From assembly GCA_016191395.1 (NCBI GenBank), contig JACPOS010000007.1, positions 1 to 58,529 of the forward strand: a stretch of 58,529 nt of DNA. The letters are read 5' to 3'. The number at the start of each line of letters is the position of its first letter. Position 1 is the first letter of the stretch. The stretch comes from Chloroflexota bacterium. GTDB taxonomy: Bacteria; Chloroflexota; Limnocylindria; Limnocylindrales; CSP1-4. Under the pieces are notes generated by a model. It worked only from the letters and a program-made list of their open reading frames with translations, searched no databases and was not told the origin of the DNA. Position numbers and translations under genes: made by a program. This document shows positions 51,996-58,529 of the stretch, in pieces.

Positions 51996-53576
51996 GTGTC
52001 GGGTCCATCCACGCATTCGGACGTCGCCGCGAAGGACGACGCCCACCTGAGATCGCTCGGGATCAAACCCGAGCTGAAGCGTTCGCTGGGGTTCCTGTCG
52101 AACTTCGCGGTCGCGTTCAGCTACATCAGCGTCTCGACGGGAACGTACACGCTGATCGCGCTCGGCCTGGGGGTCGGTGGCCCGGCCTTCTTCTGGTCCT
52201 GGCCCGTGATCATCATCGGCCAGACGTTCGTGGCCCTGAACTTCGCCGAGCTGTCCAGCCACTTCCCCGTGGCCGGCTCCATCTACCAGTGGTCGAAGCG
52301 CCTGTCCAACAAGACGCTCGGCTGGTTCACCGGCTGGTTCTACTTCTGGGCTGGCGTCGTCACGGTGACCGCGGTCGCCGGGACCGTGCCGCTCGTCATG
52401 GCCGGCATCTTCGGCATGGACCTCGCGGCGGCAAGTCCGCTGCCGTTCTTCAACAACCTGGTCTTCTGGGCGATCATCACCCTGATCTCGACGACGATCA
52501 TCAACGCGTTCGGGGTGCGCCTGCTCGCCATCATCAACAACATCGGCGTCGGCGCCGAGATCCTGGGCATGCTCGTCTTCGCCGTGATCCTGTTGATCGT
52601 CGGCCGGCACCAGGACTTCTCCGTCCTGACCCAGACCGCGGGCATCGAGACGCCGGAGACCGGCGGCTACCTGCCCGTGTTCGCGATCGCGATGTTCATG
52701 TCGCTGTTCGTCGTCTACGGCTTCGACACCGCGGGCACGTTCGGCGAGGAGACGCTGGACGCGAGCCGCCAGGCGCCGCGCGGCGTGCTGAGCGCGATCT
52801 GGCTGTCCGGCGCCATCGGCGCCGTGTTCCTCCTGGCAATCATCCTGGCCACGCCGGACATGAAGGCCGCACTGACCGACACGGCGCCGATCGCCACGGC
52901 GATCGAGGCGGGCCTGGGGACGACGTTCGGGTCGATCTACCTGTGGGTGATCCTGATCGCGGTGTACGTCTGCACCCTTGCGATCCAGGGCGCCACCACG
53001 CGCCTCATGTTCTCCATGGGCCGCGACCGACGGATGCCGCTCGGCAGCCTGTGGGGCCACGTCAACCCGACCTTCAAGACCCCGGCCAACGCCGCGGTCG
53101 CCGTCGGCGTCATCGCCGCGGTCCCGTTCTTCATCACCGACAGCCCGGGCCTGCTCGCGACCGGCGCGACCGGCCTCATCTACCTCAGCTACTTCATGTG
53201 CAACCTCGGTGTCCTGTTCGCGCGCCGCAAGGGCTGGCCGCACAAGGGCGCCTGGTTCAAGCTCGGCAGCTGGGGCACGATCATCAACGTCCTCGCCCTC
53301 GTGTGGGGCGGCCTGATGATCATCAACTTCGGCCTCTGGAAGAGCAGCCTGTTCGGGAACTTCGGCAGCGACCTGCGCGACTACACCAACCCGAGCCTGA
53401 CCATCATCACCTCGGGCGGGAACAAGCTCGGCTTCCTGCCGGACATCCCGTTCTACGAGGGGACCATCGCGTTGATCCTCATCGTGGGCCTGATCTACTA
53501 CTACGCGACCGGCCAGAACCGGCGCGAGGACAAGGTCGAGGCGGACCTCGCCACCGGCGAGGCGCTGATCGCGTAG
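51996..53576 (+). CDS. APC-family amino acid/amine permease
   Basis: A 526-aa transporter with about 12-14 helices of the APC fold. The N-terminal KRSLGFLSNFAVAFSYISVS and TGTYTLIALGLGVGGPAFFW contain the unwound helix 1 region, followed by FVALNFAELSSHFPVAGSIY (helix 2-3, conserved in GABA/choline/amine permeases of the family) and VYGFDTAGTFGEETLDASRQ for helix 6. GTG 51996 has GGGAGGA upstream. The surroundings (choline-kinase-fold proteins, a dimethylglycine-dehydrogenase-like flavoprotein) suggest a methylated amine or amino acid as cargo. Confidence 0.9.
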   Translation: MSGPSTHSDVAAKDDAHLRSLGIKPELKRSLGFLSNFAVAFSYISVSTGTYTLIALGLGVGGPAFFWSWPVIIIGQTFVALNFAELSSHFPVAGSIYQWSKRLSNKTLGWFTGWFYFWAGVVTVTAVAGTVPLVMAGIFGMDLAAASPLPFFNNLVFWAIITLISTTIINAFGVRLLAIINNIGVGAEILGMLVFAVILLIVGRHQDFSVLTQTAGIETPETGGYLPVFAIAMFMSLFVVYGFDTAGTFGEETLDASRQAPRGVLSAIWLSGAIGAVFLLAIILATPDMKAALTDTAPIATAIEAGLGTTFGSIYLWVILIAVYVCTLAIQGATTRLMFSMGRDRRMPLGSLWGHVNPTFKTPANAAVAVGVIAAVPFFITDSPGLLATGATGLIYLSYFMCNLGVLFARRKGWPHKGAWFKLGSWGTIINVLALVWGGLMIINFGLWKSSLFGNFGSDLRDYTNPSLTIITSGGNKLGFLPDIPFYEGTIALILIVGLIYYYATGQNRREDKVEADLATGEALIA

Positions 53577-53820
53577 CCACTCCAGCGCGCGCCGCCACGG
53601 GTTCCCGGGTGGCGCGCTCCATTGGAACCACGAACGGCGCGTCGGGGCGGGCCCGACGCGGCGTGAGGACGAGCTCCGCGGCGAGCTCCGCGACGAGCTG
53701 GAGCGCGCGCTCCGTCGCCTCCCGGAGCTCGGGGCGGGCCCGCTGACCTTCACCGCGCTCTCCGGGGGCATCACGAACCGCAACTTCCTCGTTGGCGGCG
53801 CCCCGGGCGGCGCGCGCTTC

Positions 53821-54600
53821 GTGGTCCGCCTCGCCGGCAACGACACGTACGTCCTGGGCATCAGCCGCGAGGTGGAGCACGCCGCGACCGTCACGGCGGC
53901 AGGCGTGGGGGTCGGCCCGGAGGTCATCGCCTACCTGCGCCCCGAGGGCTACCTCGTGACCCGGTTCATCGAGGGCAATCCGATCCCGGAGCAGGAGATG
54001 CGCAAGCCGGCGCGCCTGCGCGAGGTCGGCGCCACGCTCCGCCGCATCCACGACGGCCCCGCGATCCCCGGCCTGTTCGTGCCGTTCCGGATCGTGGAGG
54101 TATATCGGGCACTCGCGCAGTCGAGGGGCGTGACGATCCCGCCGGAGTACGACCTGGCGCAATCGATCGCCCGTCGCATCGAGCTCGCCTGCCTGACGGC
54201 GCCGCTCGAGCTGCGGCCGTGCCACAACGACCTGCTGAACGCGAACTTCATCGACGACGGCGCCCGGATCAGGATCGTCGACTGGGAGTACGCGGGCATG
54301 GGCGACCCGTACTTCGACCTCGGCAACTTCAGCATCAACCACGAGCTGGACGCCGAGCACGACGCGATCCTGCTGACCGCCTACCTCGGCGAGTCGCCGA
54401 GCCCGGCCCTCGCGTCCAGGCTGACGCTCATGCGCGTCCTCTCCGACTTCCGCGAAGCGATGTGGGGCGTGCTCCAGCAGGGCATCTCAACGCTCGACGT
54501 GGACTTTGTCGCCTATGCCGCGGACCACTTCGACCGGCTGTTGACGGTCGCCGGCCGGCACGCCTTCGAGCGTGCCCTGACCGAGGCAGCGGGCAACTGA
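53821..54600 (+). CDS. Choline/aminoglycoside kinase-fold phosphotransferase, N-terminus unclear
   Basis: Phosphotransferase (APH/choline kinase family), 259 aa from the only usual in-frame start, GTG 53821. The catalytic loop CHNDLLNANF and metal loop RIVDWEYAGMGDPYFDLGNF are intact. But the frame reads as protein far upstream: from about 53662 it gives REDELRGELRDELERALRRL and then LSGGITNRNFLVGG, which is the conserved N-lobe of this family. No ATG, GTG or TTG exists in frame between the TGA at 53566 and 53821. Either a CTG (53698) is used or an indel hides the start. Confidence 0.8.
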   Translation: MVRLAGNDTYVLGISREVEHAATVTAAGVGVGPEVIAYLRPEGYLVTRFIEGNPIPEQEMRKPARLREVGATLRRIHDGPAIPGLFVPFRIVEVYRALAQSRGVTIPPEYDLAQSIARRIELACLTAPLELRPCHNDLLNANFIDDGARIRIVDWEYAGMGDPYFDLGNFSINHELDAEHDAILLTAYLGESPSPALASRLTLMRVLSDFREAMWGVLQQGISTLDVDFVAYAADHFDRLLTVAGRHAFERALTEAAGN

Positions 54601-54897
54601 ACGCCGCCGTGATCTGAGCCTTTACGGCGATTGCTGCCCGAGCGGTCGCGATGTCGTCCATTCGACGAGGCAGTGCTCCGACGACCGCTCGGAGCGTCCC
54701 TGAACGCACCGTTCCTTCGTCAAACGGACGATCCGCCGACCGTACAGCGGCGGACAGACCGGTGGACGTCTCATCGACGCGCGGCTCCATGCCGTCCTTC
54801 GTCGGATGGTCGATCTGGCGGCCAGTCGCGTGGGCGGTCGAATGGGATCCACTTCCCGGCCGTGCATCGCGCCCCGCCACACCCCATCATCGACGTC
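54601..54897 (+). repeat. Intergenic gap with the ~180-bp inverted-end repeat element (copy 3)
   Basis: No gene is supported. Three cores lie here: 54654-54673 (plus, TCGTCCATTCGACGAGGCAG), 54712-54731 (minus, TCGTCCGTTTGACGAAGGAA) and 54794-54813 (minus, TCGACCATCCGACGAAGGAC). The outer pair defines an element of about 54643-54830. An internal CTCGGAGCGTC is shared with copy 2. Confidence 0.6.
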
Positions 54898-57339
54898 GTG
54901 AATGATCAGGCGCGCATCGTCGTCATCGGCGGTGGGATCACCGGCTGCAGCGTCGCGTACCACCTCGCCGAGGCAGGCTGGAAGGACGTCGTCCTCGTCG
55001 AGAAGGCAGGGCTGACCGCGGGCTCGACGTCACAGGCCGCCGGGCTCGTGACCGCGTTCAACCCGTCGTCGACGATGCTCGCCTGGCGGCGCTACTCCAT
55101 CGAGCTGTACGGACGACTCGGCGTCTTCGACGCGGTGGGCTCGGTACGTCTCGCGTCGTCACCGGAGCAGCTCAAGGAGCTGGAGCGGACCGCGAGCCGG
55201 GCGCGCGGCGTGGGCCTGGAGGTCGGCGTCATCTCCGCCGCGGAGGCGCGCCGGCTCATGCCGGCGATCTCGCCGGACTCCCTGTACGGCGCCGTGTACC
55301 TGCCGGGCGATGGGTACCTCGACCCACACACCGCAACGTTCGCCGTCGCGGATGCGGCCAGAAAGCTGGGCGTGACGATCCGCCAGAACACGCGCGTGAC
55401 CGGGTTCGAGCTTGGGCCTCGGCGTGAGATTCGCCGCGTCCTGCTCGAGGGTGGTGACCCAATTGACACGGAGCTCGTCGTGAATGCCGCCGGGATGTGG
55501 GCGCCGCGCGTAGCGGACATGGTCGGCGCGTTCATCCCGTCGACACCCGTGGACCACCAGCACGTGGCGCTGAAGGCGGTCGGGGGCCACGAGCTCCCGA
55601 ACGACATGCCCTGCTTCCGCGACCCGGACAACCTCGTCTACGGCAAGGCGGAGCATGGCGGGATGCTGTTCGGCGGCTACGAGGCGGAGCCGAACGCGCG
55701 CTGGGAGTCGGGCGTTCCCTGGGAGCACGCGGCGACCTCGCTCCCGCCGGACTGGGATCGCTTCCAGCCGCTCATGGAGGGCGCGATCCGGCGCTTCCCG
55801 TTCCTCGCGGACGCGGAGGCTGTGCGCCTGGTCTGCCACCCGGACGCGATGACCCCCGACGCGAACCCACTCCTCGGCCCGATGCCGGGCGTCCGTGGCT
55901 TCTGGGTCGCCGCGGGCCTGTCCCTGAATGGGTTCGGGGGAGGTGGCGGAATCGGGCGGGCGATCGCGGGCTGGATCACGGCGGGGGACCCGGGCGTCGA
56001 CATCGCGCCGTATCGGGCGTGGCGGTTCGCGGACACGTTCAGGGATCCAGACTGGACCTCCGGCCTCGCGCGCGAGACGTACGCGGACTACTACCGCCTC
56101 CGCTTCCCGTACGACGCCGACCTGGCGGGCCGCCCCCGTCGACTGTCCGCCCTGCACGAGCGCCTCGAGGCCGCGGGTGCCGTGTTCGGCACGAAGGCGG
56201 GCTGGGAGCGCGCCGACCTCCATCGACCCGGCCAGCCGTGGGTCCGCAACGGCCGGATGCCACGGGAGCGAGGGTGGGTACGGCCCGACTGGTTCGATCG
56301 GGTGGGGGAGGAGCACCGCGCCGTGCGTGAGCGGGTCGGTATCATCGACCTCACCTCCTTCGGCAAGATCGACGTCGCCGGCGCCGGGGCGCTCCCGCTG
56401 CTCCAGCGTGCCTGCGCGAACGACATCGACAAGCCGATCGGCTCGACGATCTACGGCCAGTTCCTCGACGCGAGTGGTGGCATCGTCGCGGACGTCACGG
56501 CGACCAGGCTGTCCATCGACCACTTCCGGGTCGTGACCGGCGCCGGCTACCTGGCGGCGGACCTCGGCTGGCTGGTCGCCCGCGCCGCCGACGACCCGCC
56601 GATCCCCGACGTCCAGGTCCGCGACGCCACCGACGAGTGGGCGGTCATCGGGCTGTGGGGCCCGCGCGCCCGGGACGTCCTTCGTGGTGCGACGTCGAAC
56701 CCGGTCGATGACGCCGCCCTCCCGATCCGCCAGGTCCGTGCGATCCGGATTGGGGAGGCGAAGGTGCTCGCGACGCGTCTCAGCTATGCAGGCGAGCTGG
56801 GATGGGAGCTCACCGTGCTTCCCGGCCAGGCCGCCCGCGTCTGGGATTCCCTCCTCGTCGCCGGCTCGGCGTTCGGCATCGAGCCGATCGGCTACCGGGC
56901 GCTGGAGTCACTCCGCCTCGAGAAGGGCTACCGCTATTTCGGTGCTGAGCTCACGCCGCGCGAGACGCCGTTCGAGGCGGGACTCGACCGTTTCGTCCGG
57001 CTCGGCAAGGGCGACTTCGTTGGCCGAGACGCGCTCCTTGCCCGGCTCAACGCCGAGTCCATCGGCCCGGCCCGCCGCTTGCGCACGCTGCTGATCGGTG
57101 GCGACGACTGGGCGCCGATCTATGGGGGCGAAGCCGTTCGCATCAACGGCGAGGTCGTCGGCCGCCTCGGGAGCGCCGCCTTCGGCTACACCGTCGGTCG
57201 AACGGTGGGCACCACGTACCTGCCGGCGTCGATCGCCGAAGCGGCGACGATCGAGGTCGACGTCTTCGCCGGTCGCGTCGCCGGCGAGGTCGCCCCCGAC
57301 GTCCTCTGGGACCCTGCCGGCGCTCGAATGCGCGGCTAG
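54898..57339 (+). CDS. Dimethylglycine/sarcosine dehydrogenase-like FAD oxidoreductase
   Basis: Oxidatively removes a methyl group from a methylated glycine and passes the one-carbon unit to tetrahydrofolate. The 813-aa protein has an N-terminal FAD domain (VVIGGGITGCSVAYHLAEAG; SQAAGLVTAFNPSST), a DAO fold to about 385 (LSLNGFGGGGGIGRAIAGWI), an FAO_M linker (WERADLHRPGQPWVRNGR), and a GcvT-like aminomethyltransferase half (HRAVRERVGIIDLTSFGKID, SYAGELGWELTV and GYRALESLRLEKGYRYFGAE). This is the full DMGDH/SARDH plan. The GTG start at 54898 begins just before the FAD motif; an ATG would lie further upstream in the repeat. Confidence 0.92.
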   Translation: MNDQARIVVIGGGITGCSVAYHLAEAGWKDVVLVEKAGLTAGSTSQAAGLVTAFNPSSTMLAWRRYSIELYGRLGVFDAVGSVRLASSPEQLKELERTASRARGVGLEVGVISAAEARRLMPAISPDSLYGAVYLPGDGYLDPHTATFAVADAARKLGVTIRQNTRVTGFELGPRREIRRVLLEGGDPIDTELVVNAAGMWAPRVADMVGAFIPSTPVDHQHVALKAVGGHELPNDMPCFRDPDNLVYGKAEHGGMLFGGYEAEPNARWESGVPWEHAATSLPPDWDRFQPLMEGAIRRFPFLADAEAVRLVCHPDAMTPDANPLLGPMPGVRGFWVAAGLSLNGFGGGGGIGRAIAGWITAGDPGVDIAPYRAWRFADTFRDPDWTSGLARETYADYYRLRFPYDADLAGRPRRLSALHERLEAAGAVFGTKAGWERADLHRPGQPWVRNGRMPRERGWVRPDWFDRVGEEHRAVRERVGIIDLTSFGKIDVAGAGALPLLQRACANDIDKPIGSTIYGQFLDASGGIVADVTATRLSIDHFRVVTGAGYLAADLGWLVARAADDPPIPDVQVRDATDEWAVIGLWGPRARDVLRGATSNPVDDAALPIRQVRAIRIGEAKVLATRLSYAGELGWELTVLPGQAARVWDSLLVAGSAFGIEPIGYRALESLRLEKGYRYFGAELTPRETPFEAGLDRFVRLGKGDFVGRDALLARLNAESIGPARRLRTLLIGGDDWAPIYGGEAVRINGEVVGRLGSAAFGYTVGRTVGTTYLPASIAEAATIEVDVFAGRVAGEVAPDVLWDPAGARMRG

Positions 57340-57422
57340 GTCGTCAGGAGCGCTCTTCGCCGCGTGATGCCTGTGGGGTAATCAGAATCGTACGAGACGT
57401 CCCGGCGTACTCCCAACCGCCA

Positions 57423-57446
57423 GGTGATGCTCCCACTTGCATCACC
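57423..57446. terminator. Hairpin between convergent genes
   Basis: GGTGATGC and GCATCACC pair perfectly over 8 bp with an 8-base loop, placed between two convergent genes. No T-run on either strand. Confidence 0.45.
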
Positions 57447-57476
57447 GCCGAACCATGAGGATCGGCGGCGCACGAA

Positions 57477-58388
57477 TCAGGCGCCTGCGGCGGCCAGCAG
57501 CTGCTCGAAGTCGGGGCCGTCCATGGCTGACGCGGCGCGGTCCCAGCGCTCCTCGGCCCAGGCCCAGAAGTCGTAGTCGATCCGGGAGATCGAGGCCTGG
57601 ATGGCGGCCCAGAGCGTCCAGCCCACGTCGGACATGATCATCTGAAGGCGCATCCGGGCGAGGAGCGCCGGTCCATCCCGCGCGAATCGCTCCGGGCCGA
57701 AGTAGGCGGCGCAGAGCTCCTCCTGGCGCGCCGCGTCGAAGAGCAGCTCCTGCGCCGTGTTCCCCAGCTCGAACGTCGGGTCGTTGTTGCCGCTGTACTC
57801 GTAGTCAACGATCCATAGGCGGATGCCATCGTCGAGGTAGTTCTCGGCGAGCAGGTCGTTGTGGCACGGGACCGTGGGGAGCGGGCGCGCGGCGAGGGCC
57901 GTCTCGATGCGCGGGACCTGCGCCGCGTGCTCCCGATAGCCCTGCGGGATCCGCATCTGGCGCTCGCCGACGACCCGCAGGTAGTACTCCGAGAGCCGGA
58001 ACATGTCGAAGTCGTCGCGGAAGCGAGGGCCGGCATGAAGTCGCCGAAGGGCGTCGGCGATACGCACCGGCGTGCCGGGCTCCGCGAAGGCCGCGTTCGA
58101 CATCGTCCGCCCCTCGATCCAGTCGAGGACGAGCGCGCCGCTCCTCGGATCGTGAAACAGGACCTTCGCGCCGACGCCTGCCTCCGCCGCGGCTCGCGTG
58201 TTGAACAGCTCGTTCTCGCGATCGATCGCGAGCATGTCCGTGGACGATCCCGGCAGCCGCAGGAAGTGCGGGACGCCATCGACCTCGACGCGGAAGTTGG
58301 CGTTCGTCAGGCCGGCAGCGATCGGCTCGATGCGAATCTCGCGCCCGGCCCAACCCGGCACGCGCTGGACGATGGCCCGGATGTCCAC
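57477..58388 (-). CDS. Choline kinase/APH-fold phosphotransferase
   Basis: A 303-aa kinase-fold protein. The N-lobe has PIAAGLTNANFRVEVDGVPH and HFLRLPG; the catalytic loop is VPCHNDLLAENYLDD (His-Asn-Asp with Asn metal ligand); the DFG-like loop is LWIVDYEYSGNNDPTFELGN. This matches choline/ethanolamine kinases and Lic1-like proteins better than drug-resistance APHs. The GTG start at 58388 is preceded by AGGAG (58397-58401) lying inside the IS terminus. It is homologous to the 53821 protein. Choline phosphorylation is possible but unproven. Confidence 0.9.
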   Translation of the reverse strand: MDIRAIVQRVPGWAGREIRIEPIAAGLTNANFRVEVDGVPHFLRLPGSSTDMLAIDRENELFNTRAAAEAGVGAKVLFHDPRSGALVLDWIEGRTMSNAAFAEPGTPVRIADALRRLHAGPRFRDDFDMFRLSEYYLRVVGERQMRIPQGYREHAAQVPRIETALAARPLPTVPCHNDLLAENYLDDGIRLWIVDYEYSGNNDPTFELGNTAQELLFDAARQEELCAAYFGPERFARDGPALLARMRLQMIMSDVGWTLWAAIQASISRIDYDFWAWAEERWDRAASAMDGPDFEQLLAAAGA

Positions 58389-58390
58389 GC

Positions 58391-58529
58391 GATGCTCCTA
58401 TGTCAAGCGGCGACCGGCAGGGCCGTTCGGGCGGCAATCCTGGCGGCGTTGTCGTGGTGCATTCGTCGGAAGACCTCATCGCTCAGGTGGCGACGGAGGG
58501 CGCGGATGGCCTCTGGTTTGGTGCTTCCA
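58391..58529 (-). mobile_element. Terminal 138 bp of an IS110-family element, right contig edge
   Basis: Reverse complement of window positions 1-138, plus one extra base at the edge. The terminus lies two bases upstream of the GTG of the phosphotransferase gene, exactly as the left copy lies two bases upstream of its neighbour's ATG. Confidence 0.75.
58403..58528 (-). CDS. IS110-family transposase, C-terminal fragment
   Basis: The 41 C-terminal residues, identical to the fragment at 1-126, read on the minus strand and stopping at 58403-58405. Cut by the contig edge. Confidence 0.65.
   Translation of the reverse strand, partial: GSTKPEAIRALRRHLSDEVFRRMHHDNAARIAARTALPVAA

Noticed and set aside
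53584-53620. Terminator after the APC permease gene
   Set aside because: The GC-rich inverted bases form only an interrupted stem without a T-run, so I do not list it as a terminator.

Overview
This is a high-GC, gene-dense bacterial contig. Genes are packed with 4-base stop/start overlaps (ATGA, GTGA), GTG starts are common, and at least fifteen genes have a TANNNT -10 box only 6-9 bases before the start codon, so their mRNAs are probably leaderless. Gene content and style suggest an uncultured Chloroflexota (Limnocylindria/Ellin6529 type) or, less likely, an actinobacterium. That is inference; no marker gene here settles it. Both ends of the window carry the same 138-bp terminus of an IS110-family insertion sequence, in inverted orientation, so the window looks like a whole contig broken at IS copies.

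Layout. 0.1-7.7 kb: fatty-acid/butanoate-type CoA metabolism (3-hydroxyacyl-CoA dehydrogenase, acyl-CoA dehydrogenase, thiolase), an HTH protein with a nuclease-like domain, ketopantoate reductase, a flavin/F420-type oxidase and an aldehyde dehydrogenase. 8-13.9 kb: small membrane and lipoproteins, an MMPL exporter, a double GNAT, tRNA-Lys(CTT). 14-19.3 kb: carA, a P-loop kinase and carB, with two PyrR-type RNA hairpins in front of carA. 19.5-26 kb: an M16 peptidase pair, an MFS exporter, and an ECF sigma/membrane regulator pair beside a low-complexity membrane protein. 26-31.6 kb: SRAP (abasic-site) protein, TPR-rhomboid protease, two-component system. 31.9-43 kb: MetE-like protein, class III aminotransferase, then a CO-dehydrogenase/molybdenum-hydroxylase set (CoxS, CoxM, CoxD, CoxE, CoxF/XdhC, a MobA-methyltransferase fusion, CoxG) that lacks the catalytic CoxL and is split by a secreted Asp-box (sialidase-like) protein.

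43-48.6 kb, minus strand, is the most interesting locus. A strong promoter drives a 27-codon leader ORF, an intrinsic terminator, then an ABC exporter ATPase, a 62-aa small protein, an ABC-2 permease, a double GNAT, the ribosome GTPase RsgA and a second, paralogous double GNAT, the last genes joined by overlapping stops and starts. This looks like a ribosome-sensed (attenuation-controlled) stress or antibiotic-response operon.

49-58.4 kb: unknown and DUF2269-like proteins, a class II aldolase homologue, an amino-acid/amine permease, two choline-kinase/APH-fold phosphotransferases and a dimethylglycine/sarcosine-dehydrogenase-type flavoprotein, suggesting use of methylated amines. Three intergenic gaps (4.4, 9.1 and 54.6 kb) hold copies of a roughly 180-bp repeat with inverted ends that looks like a MITE or a structured RNA.
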